This document shows, piece by piece, positions 1 through 5,874 of a stretch of DNA of 24,596 bases. The notes below the pieces were generated by a model. That model made no database searches, had not been told where the DNA came from, and saw only the letters and a list, made by a program, of their open reading frames with translations. Origin of the DNA: a virus; IMG/VR virus record IMGVR_UViG_3300037069_001196, positions 1 through 24,596 of that record. The stretch is one strand, 5' to 3'. How positions within the stretch are numbered: the stretch's first letter is position 1; each line of letters begins with the position of its first letter. The translations under genes were made by a program, and so were the position numbers.

Positions 1-284
1 GCTGGCAAACGAATCTCCAGCCCGAGGGCCTGGGCGATGTGGTGCTCAAGCGTGGCGCCCTTGGAGTTCTCCCAGCCGGGCAGGAGCTGGATGGCATCGC
101 AGGTGATAAGCTGGGCGATGTCCAGGCGCATGTAGTCGAGCCACACGAAGCCGTCGATCAAGCCATGATCGGCAGGGTTCAGCACCTCGTGGCCCTCAGC
201 GCGCAGGCGGTCGGCTTCGGCATTGAAGGCGGGGAAATTGAAGTCTTTGAGGCCCGTCATGGGGCCAGCGATGTAGATACGCAT
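1..284 (-). CDS. DUF4406 (nucleoside deoxyribosyltransferase-like) protein, C-terminus off window
   Basis: The minus strand is open from an ATG at 284 to the window edge and begins MRIYIAGPMTG, followed by an aromatic-rich stretch and later LLPGWENSKGATLEHHIAQA. The early GPMTG loop and the late 'W..S.GA..E...A' helix are the hallmarks of DUF4406, a small Rossmann-like family related to nucleoside 2-deoxyribosyltransferases and common in phages. The glutamate of the TLEHH segment fits the family's catalytic position. The enzymatic role in phages is not established; nucleotide salvage is inferred. It starts 3 nt after the stop of the Cro-like gene, so both are read from the leftward promoter at 486-514. 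The last residues lie outside the window. Confidence 0.8.
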   Translation of the reverse strand, partial: MRIYIAGPMTGLKDFNFPAFNAEADRLRAEGHEVLNPADHGLIDGFVWLDYMRLDIAQLITCDAIQLLPGWENSKGATLEHHIAQALGLEIRLP

Positions 285-287
285 CCC

Positions 288-479
288 TTACCCCGCTTTC
301 GCAGGCTTGCGCCGTGGGGGTGGGGTCGCCTTGCGGTAGAGGGCCGCCTGAACGCGATCAACAAGACGCTGCGGCAACTCGTCAGGCCACTGGCAATACG
401 CCTGAGGCGTGATGCCGATGGCGCGGGCCGCCTCCGCCTCGTTCTTGCCTAATGCTTGAGTAGCTTCGGATTTCTTCAT
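288..479 (-). CDS. Cro/YdaS-like helix-turn-helix regulator
   Basis: This 63-residue basic protein has a single helix-turn-helix: residues 9-31 include 'ALGKNEAEAARAIGITPQAY', in which the Ala-rich helix, the Gly turn and the recognition helix are visible, followed by 'LPQRLVDRV'. This is the pattern of small Cro/YdaS-type phage regulators. It is the first gene of the leftward transcript and lies back-to-back with the repressor gene, as cro does with cI. It probably binds the same operators (488-501, 511-524). The ATG at 479 falls about where transcription should begin, so the mRNA may be leaderless. The tail (RKATPPPRRKPAKAG) is basic and disordered. Confidence 0.75.
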   Translation of the reverse strand: MKKSEATQALGKNEAEAARAIGITPQAYCQWPDELPQRLVDRVQAALYRKATPPPRRKPAKAG

Positions 480-485
480 GTCTTT

Positions 486-514
486 ATTAAAGCACGCTTT
501 AGATAACAGCGCAA
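486..514 (-). promoter_or_regulatory. Leftward promoter of the Cro-like gene
   Basis: Read on the minus strand there is a -35 TTGCGC (514-509), a 17-nt spacer and a -10 TTTAAT (491-486). The -10 is the same as in the rightward early promoter at 1553-1581. The expected start point is about 479-480, at the A of the Cro-like ATG. Confidence 0.65.
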
Positions 515-524
515 GCGCACTTTA
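488..524. promoter_or_regulatory. Operator pair on the leftward promoter
   Basis: Two 14-bp sites start 23 bp apart: TAAAGCACGCTTTA (488-501), a near-perfect palindrome, and GCAAGCGCACTTTA (511-524), 11 of 14 bases matching the perfect palindrome found at 1566-1579. The first covers the -10 and spacer, the second the -35. Binding by the repressor (550-1263) or the Cro-like protein is inferred from position and from the matching pair at 1543-1579. Confidence 0.7.
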
Positions 525-549
525 CGTCTCGGCAGGGACAATCCTGGAC

Positions 550-1263
550 ATGGACCTAAAGGGGAGACTTGCCCGCGTGAAGCAGCGCGTCATTGATCTT
601 GGCAAAACACCGCTGAGAGGGGCCATCACGCGCATGGCAGAGGCGGCCGGGTGCAGCGTTCAAAATATGTCGCAGGCGCTGCTTGGGATAAACAAGCTCG
701 AAGACCGCCCGCTTCGCAATCTGGCAAAGTGGGCGCAGGTTGAGGCCGAATGGCTGATCGGCGGAGTGCCGCCCATGCTGAAACCGGAGGCCACAAAACA
801 GCCGCCTGAGAATTCCATTAGTGGAAAATACCAACCGCTAGCATCCTCGCAACGATGGTCACATCGTGATACAACGATGAGATGGGCACCGGTCATCCGG
901 GCTGATCAAATGGGGAAGTCCTTGCTAGAAGCCAACACCAATTGGCCCGAAAGCGAACAGAGACCGTTCGTTACCACCGCGCAGACATCGGGCATCTGCA
1001 AATTCGTGATGGTGAACGACGACAACATGGCGCCTCGCCTTGTGCGTGGGGACTGGGCTCTTTTTGACCCAGAGCGACCGCCAGAGAGGGGTAAGCGCGG
1101 GTTATTTCTCTTGCCAGATGGCGACTATGTCATCCGCTTCTATGAGCCGCTGGCCGGTGGCGGTTTTGAGGCCAGGGACGAATCAGGGCGCTGTCTTGAT
1201 AGCATCAAGCACGGCATTGTGTATGTGGGGCTTTATCTGCTTATGCAGAGCGAGGGTGGGTGA
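550..1263 (+). CDS. Phage repressor, HTH plus S24/LexA-like domain without catalytic residues
   Basis: The 237-residue protein has an N-terminal DNA-binding domain (about residues 5-70, with 'AEAAGCSVQNMSQALLG' as the helix-turn-helix) and a C-terminal LexA-like domain (about 150-230, with 'VNDDNMAPRLVRGDWALFDP'). The LexA family uses a Ser in a 'xSM' motif and a Lys 37 residues later. Here the aligned positions are Asn159 and Arg196, also 37 apart, so self-cleavage is not expected. The ATG at 550 is chosen because a start at 478 would put both operators inside the gene and add a tail not typical of repressors. It probably represses both flanking promoters. The following membrane-protein gene overlaps its stop. 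Confidence 0.85.
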   Translation: MDLKGRLARVKQRVIDLGKTPLRGAITRMAEAAGCSVQNMSQALLGINKLEDRPLRNLAKWAQVEAEWLIGGVPPMLKPEATKQPPENSISGKYQPLASSQRWSHRDTTMRWAPVIRADQMGKSLLEANTNWPESEQRPFVTTAQTSGICKFVMVNDDNMAPRLVRGDWALFDPERPPERGKRGLFLLPDGDYVIRFYEPLAGGGFEARDESGRCLDSIKHGIVYVGLYLLMQSEGG

Positions 1264-1454
1264 TGGGATCTTTAAGCATTTGGCACTGGCTCGTTGTACT
1301 TCTTTTCATGAGCGTCCTGTACTTGATGCCGGCGTGCATGATTCTCAAAAAATCCGGGCACCATCCGGCGTGGGCTGTTGTTGGCCTTGTGCCCGCCCTC
1401 AACGTCATCGGCCTGTGGTTCCTGGCGCTCAAGAAATGGCCACCCCGGCCTTGA
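1263..1454 (+). CDS. Small two-helix membrane protein cotranscribed with the repressor
   Basis: The 63-residue protein has two hydrophobic segments, about residues 5-25 ('WHWLVVLLFMSVLYLMPACM') and 35-54 ('PAWAVVGLVPALNVIGLWFL'), joined by a short basic loop (KKSGHH) and ending in KKWPPRP. It should lie in the inner membrane. The ATG at 1263 shares a base with the repressor's TGA; a GTG at 1260 is also possible. A terminator follows at 1476, so it is the last gene of the repressor unit and would be made in the lysogen. That position fits a lysogenic-conversion or superinfection-exclusion role, but this is inference and I recognise no family. Confidence 0.65.
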   Translation: MGSLSIWHWLVVLLFMSVLYLMPACMILKKSGHHPAWAVVGLVPALNVIGLWFLALKKWPPRP

Positions 1455-1475
1455 CCGCCTTGCGCCGCCGCCATT

Positions 1476-1498
1476 AGCCCGCCTAGCGCGGGCTTTTT
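1476..1498 (+). terminator. Intrinsic terminator after the repressor unit
   Basis: AGCCCGC (1476-1482) and GCGGGCT (1488-1494) form a perfect 7-bp stem with a 5-nt loop, followed by a T run to 1498. It separates the repressor unit from the early promoter downstream. Confidence 0.85.
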
Positions 1499-1542
1499 CG
1501 CATCGCAAATTTAGATCCTCCGGTCTAATCGCCCCTTTTTTC

Positions 1543-1579
1543 TAAAGCCCGCTTGACATCTAAAGTAAAGCGCGCTTTA
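1543..1579. promoter_or_regulatory. Operator pair on the rightward early promoter
   Basis: TAAAGCCCGCTTGA (1543-1556; 12 of 14 matches) overlaps the -35, and the perfect palindrome TAAAGCGCGCTTTA (1566-1579) overlaps the spacer and -10. The starts are 23 bp apart, exactly as in the pair at 488-524. Repressor binding is inferred. Confidence 0.75.
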
Positions 1580-1581
1580 AT
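1553..1581 (+). promoter_or_regulatory. Rightward early promoter
   Basis: A consensus -35 TTGACA (1553-1558), a 17-nt spacer and -10 TTTAAT (1576-1581) form a strong sigma-70 promoter. The expected start is about 1588, 38 nt before the first gene of the early operon. Both elements are covered by operator sites. Confidence 0.85.
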
Positions 1582-1625
1582 GAACCCATCGCACACCAAG
1601 TGCCAACCAACCGCCCCAAGGGGCA

Positions 1626-1877
1626 ATGGAGATGGGGATGCAAGGCAACACGGAAGCGAAGATCCTGACCAAGGCGCAAGCCGAAGCCGTCTATAGCGCC
1701 ATGTGCGCGCTGAACAATGTGGACTTTCGGGCCTGCAACCTGAGTTTTGGCAACGCCATCGTCAAGCAAGCATTCAACGGGACGATCAGTGTGATCGGGA
1801 CCGCCGCCGTGGACGACGAGCAGCACGACAACCAATCCGCCTTCGCCACCGCCTACGGTCTTGAGGTGGCAGCATGA
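1626..1877 (+). CDS. Hypothetical early phage protein
   Basis: First gene of the rightward early operon, 83 residues, with no domain I recognise. It has an Ala-rich helical stretch (LTKAQAEAVYSAMCALNNVD) and ends in AFATAYGLEVAA. The start is uncertain: ATG 1626 has GGGG just upstream, while ATG 1638 (MQGNTEAK) has GGAG at good spacing. The end overlaps the next gene's ATG by 4 nt, which supports translational coupling. Confidence 0.6.
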   Translation: MEMGMQGNTEAKILTKAQAEAVYSAMCALNNVDFRACNLSFGNAIVKQAFNGTISVIGTAAVDDEQHDNQSAFATAYGLEVAA

Positions 1878-2401
1878 ACGCCCGCACCCTCCCCCACTTC
1901 GACATGCAGGCACCTGCTGCGCACTATGCGGCTGTGCAGGGGCTGTGCCCTGGCGTCAGTGCTGAGGAAAGCAGCCTGCTGCTCAATGGCGCGACTGTCA
2001 GCACCAACGACCCCGAGGTGATTGCCTGGGCTGCATCGTTGCCCAAGGCCGCGCCCATCAAGGCATTGAGCCCGGTCTTGATGGCGCTCAATTGCGCCAC
2101 CGACCGCGCCGACGTACACCTCGCGCTTGAACAGATTTTCCGCGCTCAGATGGCGGCAGGCTTTACGGGCAATCTGCCCGGCTGTGAGCGCACTGCCGAG
2201 GGCGCCTACATCCTGGCTGAGGACAAGGCTTACATCGAAGTGCTGGAGGCGCTCGATCAGCCCGCGGCCTTTGAAGTGTTCGCCGAGGTCATCAAGGCCA
2301 GCACTTGCCCACTGGTTGCCAAGCTGCGCCGGCACATGTCGGACGCCTACGTCCAGAACAACATCGAGCAGGTTTGCGAAGCTGTGGGGGTGGTTGAGTG
2401 A
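1874..2401 (+). CDS. Hypothetical early phage protein
   Basis: The 175-residue acidic, mainly helical protein has no motif I recognise. It overlaps the gene before it by ATGA and the next by GTGA, so it is a coupled member of the early operon. The C-terminal half (AYIEVLEALDQPAAFEVFAE and onward) looks like an alpha-helical repeat-like segment. There is no signal peptide or membrane segment. Its position before the recombination genes suggests an early accessory function only by association. Confidence 0.65.
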   Translation: MNARTLPHFDMQAPAAHYAAVQGLCPGVSAEESSLLLNGATVSTNDPEVIAWAASLPKAAPIKALSPVLMALNCATDRADVHLALEQIFRAQMAAGFTGNLPGCERTAEGAYILAEDKAYIEVLEALDQPAAFEVFAEVIKASTCPLVAKLRRHMSDAYVQNNIEQVCEAVGVVE

Positions 2402-2598
2402 GCATCGACCTCCAATCCTGCTGCGAGGCGCATGGCAAAACAGATTGCCGGCAAGGGCGTGACTGCCCAGCCCGTCATGTCGATTGCGTCGAGCACTTGC
2501 GCTATCACGCAGCAGGCAAAGCACCCACCCCAACCCCCGTAACCCTGTCTGCCGAGGCCATGAGGGCCATGGACGACACGATGGAGAGCCACAAATGA
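2398..2598 (+). CDS. Small Cys-rich early protein, possible zinc-binding
   Basis: The 66-residue protein starts at GTG 2398, inside the previous stop. Its N-terminal half carries five cysteines and several histidines (CCEAHGKTDCRQGRDCPA, then HVDC..H). 'C-x-QGRDCPAR'-type strings occur in other small phage proteins, so a zinc knuckle is plausible but unproven. The C-terminal half is a Pro/Thr linker and an acidic helix. It overlaps the next gene by 4 nt (ATGA at 2595). Confidence 0.55.
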   Translation: MSIDLQSCCEAHGKTDCRQGRDCPARHVDCVEHLRYHAAGKAPTPTPVTLSAEAMRAMDDTMESHK

Positions 2599-3758
2599 AC
2601 GCACCAATTGAAATCCTTGACGCCGCACCCGTGATCGAGTCGGCGCTTACCTCCAGCATCAGCAAGGTGCAAGGCGAGGTCGCTGCATTTGACCGGATTG
2701 CTGCCGGCATTGCAGCCATCGAAGCAGCCCACCCCAAGACCCTTGTCGTGGACGTGTCCACCACCACAGGGATGAAGCAGGCCATTGCAGGCCGCGCCGC
2801 CTACCGTGACCCACGCATTGCTGTGGAGAAAGCGCGCAAGGCTGCGAAGGCCCCGGTGCTTGAGCTTGGCAAGCAGATCGACGCCTTTGCCGTGAACCTT
2901 GAGGCCACCCTGCGCGAAGGCGAGGACAACTACGACAGCCAGATCAAGGCAGAAGAAGCCCGCAAGGAAGCTGAACGCGCCGCAAAGGCTGAGGCTGAGC
3001 GCGCCCGCGTTGCAGCAATCCAGTCACGCATTGCTGCTTTCAATGTCCCGCCTCAAGTGGCGTCATCGGATGCCGCAACCATTCGTGACTTTGACATCCC
3101 CAATGTTGAAGCGATGGACGTTGGCGACGACTTCCAAGAGTTCAAGCCTCAAGCTGAGGCCGCGAAATCCGCCGCGCTCGAAACGCTGCGAAAAATGCTC
3201 GACGCCGCCACTCACCGCGAAGCCGAGCAAGCCCGCATCAAGGCTGAGCAGGAAGCCGAGGCCGCCCGCATCGCTGAAGAACGCGCCGAACTGGCCCGCC
3301 TGCGTGCTGAGTCTGAAGCGCGTGAACGTGAGGCCGCAGCCGCCCGGGCCGAGCAAGAGCGCAAGGATCGTGAAGCCCGCGAGACCGCTGAGCGCGAACA
3401 AGCCGCCACCCTGGCCGCCGAACGCGCCGCACAAGCCGAAGAACTGCGCAAACAGCGCGAAGCCCAAGAGGCCGAACTGAAGGCGCAGCGCGAAGCACAA
3501 GCCAAGGCCGACGCCGAAGCCGCAGCAGCCCGCCGCGCCGAAGAGGCCCGCCTTGCCGCCGAGCGCCAAGAGATCGAGCGTCAACGCGCAGAGGCCGAAG
3601 CCCAACGCGCGGCCGATGAAAAGGCACGGGCAGCAGTTGAGGCCAAAGCCAAGGCCGCAGCCCTGAGCATGCTGAAGGCGCTGAAGAAGATCGCCAAGGT
3701 CAGCACCCAGGACGAGGTGAAGGCCATCGCAAATGCAGCCATCGCGGAGGCATCCTAA
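2595..3758 (+). CDS. Long Ala/Glu/Arg coiled-coil protein of the recombination module
   Basis: The 387-residue protein has a folded N-terminal part (about 1-110), a DUF1351-like arrangement around 'YRDPRIAVEKARKAAKAP', a central region (150-200), and a very long charged helix from about 205 to 360 built of repeated E/A/R/K heptads (AEQERKDREARETAEREQ). A short helical tail (ALKKIAKVSTQDEVKAIANA) follows. It lies three genes upstream of the Bet/exonuclease pair, as DUF1351-type proteins often do; a role in recombination or replication is inferred. The ATG at 2595 overlaps the previous gene. The frame is open further upstream, but that part is arginine-rich and out of register with the operon. 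The helical region is low in complexity. Confidence 0.7.
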   Translation: MNAPIEILDAAPVIESALTSSISKVQGEVAAFDRIAAGIAAIEAAHPKTLVVDVSTTTGMKQAIAGRAAYRDPRIAVEKARKAAKAPVLELGKQIDAFAVNLEATLREGEDNYDSQIKAEEARKEAERAAKAEAERARVAAIQSRIAAFNVPPQVASSDAATIRDFDIPNVEAMDVGDDFQEFKPQAEAAKSAALETLRKMLDAATHREAEQARIKAEQEAEAARIAEERAELARLRAESEAREREAAAARAEQERKDREARETAEREQAATLAAERAAQAEELRKQREAQEAELKAQREAQAKADAEAAAARRAEEARLAAERQEIERQRAEAEAQRAADEKARAAVEAKAKAAALSMLKALKKIAKVSTQDEVKAIANAAIAEAS

Positions 3759-3944
3759 ATGCGTAAGCACCTCGCCACCCTGGCCCGCCTCGCCGACATC
3801 ATGACCCGCCGCCGCTTGCGTCAGCTTGCCTGGGTCATCGGTCGCGCAGTCGATGGCCTGCCTCCGATGAGCGACGAGACGGTGACGCGTTGCTGCGTGT
3901 TCGCTGGGGTCTTTGCTGTGGCTTCCGTGAGGCTGTGGTCATGA
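3759..3944 (+). CDS. Small hypothetical protein with a C-terminal hydrophobic segment
   Basis: The 61-residue gene starts immediately after the coiled-coil gene's stop. The N-terminal half is strongly basic (LADIMTRRRLRQLAWVIGRA), and the end is hydrophobic (CCVFAGVFAVASVRLWS), possibly a membrane-associated helix. I recognise no family. It overlaps the next gene by ATGA at 3941, which supports it as part of the operon. Confidence 0.5.
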   Translation: MRKHLATLARLADIMTRRRLRQLAWVIGRAVDGLPPMSDETVTRCCVFAGVFAVASVRLWS

Positions 3945-4147
3945 GTCAACCCAAAGCTCCGCGCAACGAGCTGGAGGCGTACATGTCCAACCCGGCAGCG
4001 CATCCGAAAAAGGCCGACTACAGCAGGCCATCCGATGGCTTCCTGATCGCCGCGATCTGGTCCACCTCGATTCTGCTGGTGGTGTCGTTTGCCGGCTGGA
4101 TCTGGGCCCTGGCGAAGTGCCCGGGTGCTGTTGATCTTTGCAAGTGA
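3941..4147 (+). CDS. Small single-pass membrane protein
   Basis: The 68-residue protein has a polar N-terminus and one membrane helix at about residues 35-57 (LIAAIWSTSILLVVSFAGWI). ATG 3941 is chosen because it overlaps the previous stop and because the longer frame upstream lacks a sensible start. Its function is unknown. It sits directly before the annealing protein, which has its own Shine-Dalgarno site. Confidence 0.6.
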   Translation: MSQPKAPRNELEAYMSNPAAHPKKADYSRPSDGFLIAAIWSTSILLVVSFAGWIWALAKCPGAVDLCK

Positions 4148-4157
4148 GGAAATGAAA

Positions 4158-4925
4158 ATGAGTAACGCACTAACCACCCTGACGCACAAGCTGGCCAGCC
4201 GCTTCGACATGGGCGACGGCCAGGAGCTGATCAACACCTTGAAGCAAACCGTCTTCAAGGGAAACGTGACCGACTCGCAAATGACGGCGCTGCTGGTCAT
4301 TGCGAATCAGTACGCGCTGAATCCGTGGACGAAAGAAATCTACGCCTTCCCCGACAAAAACAATTCGATCATTCCTGTGGTTGGCGTCGATGGCTGGTGC
4401 CGGATCATCAACAGCCATGCGCAGTTTGACGGCATGGAGTTTGAGCATGACGAGCAGTCATGCACCTGCATCATGTACCGCAAAGACAGGACGCACCCCG
4501 TCAAGGTCACGGAGTACATGAGCGAGTGCAAGCGCCTGAATCAAGGCCCGTGGCAGACGCACCCGAAGCGGATGCTCCGGCACAAGGCCATGATCCAGTG
4601 TGCTCGCCTTGCTTTTGGGTTTGGCGGCATCTACGACCAAGACGAGGCAGAGCGCATTGCCGAGTCTGAGGGCGCGCAGTACATCAAGGCAGCGCGGACG
4701 CCTCAAGGCGCATCAGACCAGAACGCACCAGACGGCTCTGCTGATTTTGAGGCTGAGCACCTGGACAACATGCGGGCCGCTTCAATGAACGGCCATGACG
4801 CGCTGACCGCAGCCTTTAAGGCGCTGCCCAAGGGGCCGCAGAAGGTGGCGTTCTGGACCAAACATCAGGCAGAACTCAAGGATGCCGCATCGAAGGCAAC
4901 CGTCATCGACGCGGAGGCAGCATGA
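4158..4925 (+). CDS. bet: Bet/RecT-family single-strand annealing protein
   Basis: The 255-residue protein matches the Bet family of phage annealing proteins: 'MTALLVIANQYALNPWTKEI' (residues 42-61), 'VVGVDGWCRIINSH' (74-87), 'DGMEFEHDE' and 'PKRMLRHKAMIQCARLAFGF' (136-155). It binds ssDNA ends exposed by the partner exonuclease and anneals them to complementary DNA in recombination. The start at 4158 is preferred over 4152 because GAGGA (4146-4150) then sits 7 nt upstream. The last codons overlap the exonuclease ATG by 4 nt. No Gam-like or SSB gene is visible nearby. Confidence 0.93.
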   Translation: MSNALTTLTHKLASRFDMGDGQELINTLKQTVFKGNVTDSQMTALLVIANQYALNPWTKEIYAFPDKNNSIIPVVGVDGWCRIINSHAQFDGMEFEHDEQSCTCIMYRKDRTHPVKVTEYMSECKRLNQGPWQTHPKRMLRHKAMIQCARLAFGFGGIYDQDEAERIAESEGAQYIKAARTPQGASDQNAPDGSADFEAEHLDNMRAASMNGHDALTAAFKALPKGPQKVAFWTKHQAELKDAASKATVIDAEAA

Positions 4926-5548
4926 CAGTCATTCAAGGATCGCCGGAATGGTTTGCGCAGCGCGTTGGCAAGGTGACGGCCTCGCGCCTTGCTGATGTCA
5001 TGGCAAAAGGCAAAGGCAACGCGGAGGCGGCAACCCGGGCCACCTATCGCGCCGAGCTTGTGGCCGAGCGGCTAACGGGCCGCGCAGCCGAGGGCTTCAC
5101 CAACGCCGCCATGAAGTGGGGCACGGATTGCGAGCCACTTGCCCGCGCAGCATACGAGGCAGAGTTTGGTTTGCTTGTAGCCGAAACCGGCATGGTCGCT
5201 CATCCGAGCATCCCAATGTCAGGCGCATCCCCTGATGGCTTGGTGTTGGCCGATGGCCTGCTTGAAATCAAGTGCCCAGAAACCAAAGCCCACATTGACA
5301 CGATGCTGTCAGGCGCTGCGCCGGCGAAGTACATCCCACAAATGCAATGGCAAATGGCCTGCGCTGGCCGGGCCTGGTGCGACTTTGTGAGCTTCGATCC
5401 GCGCATGCCGGATGACATGCAGATGTTCACTTGCCGCGTCTTGCGCGATGACGCCCTGATCAAGGCATATGAAGCCGAGGTTGTCGCCTTCCTATCGGAG
5501 GTTGACGCCACGGTGTCGAAGCTCAAGGCCCTGAAGCAAGCCGCCTGA
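4922..5548 (+). CDS. YqaJ/lambda-type 5'-3' exonuclease
   Basis: The 208-residue enzyme resects double-strand ends for the annealing protein. The PD-(D/E)XK core is visible: E71 (TDCEPLARAAYEAEFG), D105 (SGASPDGLV), E115 and K117 (LLEIKCPE), then Q140 in 'YIPQMQWQMA'. The D-10-E-2-K spacing equals that of lambda exonuclease (D119, E129, K131). It is translationally coupled to bet, as in many phage two-component recombination systems. Length is close to the lambda enzyme (226). All expected catalytic residues are present, so it should be active. Confidence 0.93.
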   Translation: MTVIQGSPEWFAQRVGKVTASRLADVMAKGKGNAEAATRATYRAELVAERLTGRAAEGFTNAAMKWGTDCEPLARAAYEAEFGLLVAETGMVAHPSIPMSGASPDGLVLADGLLEIKCPETKAHIDTMLSGAAPAKYIPQMQWQMACAGRAWCDFVSFDPRMPDDMQMFTCRVLRDDALIKAYEAEVVAFLSEVDATVSKLKALKQAA

Positions 5549-5555
5549 CCCCCTC

Positions 5556-5576
5556 CCGCGCATGTCATCAGCGCGG
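5556..5576 (+). other. Hairpin between the exonuclease and the next gene
   Basis: CCGCGC (5556-5561) pairs perfectly with GCGCGG (5571-5576) around a 9-nt loop. No T run follows, so it is not a standard terminator; it may be an RNA-processing or stabilising structure. The rest of 5549-5724 holds only a 29-codon frame from ATG 5633, which has a good Shine-Dalgarno site (AAGGAAG) and is discussed under findings. Confidence 0.4.
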
Positions 5577-5724
5577 TGATCGACCTGGCCTGAGAAGGTC
5601 TCGAAACACCGGTTCACATCACAAGGAAGAGCATGACCACCCCCACCACACCAGCCCCAACGACATCCCCGCCGACGACACAGCGCGCCTTGATGCCTTG
5701 GCCCGCCCAGGCTGGGAGTTGAGC

Positions 5725-5874
5725 ATGAACGACGCGCCCGAGTGCCGTGATGAAGAGCTCTGGCAAGTGCATCGCGTCAGCGGTGGGCGCAATGACCGTG
5801 AGTGGACCTTGATCGGCCAGGGTGAAACGCCCCGTGCCGCCATTGATGCCGCTGTTGCAAGGAAATCCAAATGA
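5725..5874 (+). CDS. Short hypothetical protein, possibly the remainder of a frameshifted longer gene
   Basis: The 49-residue protein (from MNDAPECRDEELWQVHRV) has GGGAG 8 nt before its ATG and overlaps the next gene by ATGA at 5871. The same frame is open upstream and reads sensibly (DDTARLDALARPGWELS) but has no start of its own. An ATG at 5633 with a good Shine-Dalgarno site would join it if one base were added in the C run 5640-5644. The gene may therefore be a 79-residue protein interrupted by an indel or read by frameshifting. Confidence 0.5.
   Translation: MNDAPECRDEELWQVHRVSGGRNDREWTLIGQGETPRAAIDAAVARKSK

Noticed and set aside
478-549. Extension of the repressor gene to the ATG-like start at 478.
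   Set aside because: It would place both operators and the leftward promoter inside the coding sequence, and the extra residues do not resemble a repressor N-terminus.
3063-3770. Long minus-strand frames opposite the coiled-coil gene.
   Set aside because: They are mirror images of the biased Ala/Glu/Arg codons and give Gly/Leu/Cys-rich or Ser/Arg-rich nonsense.
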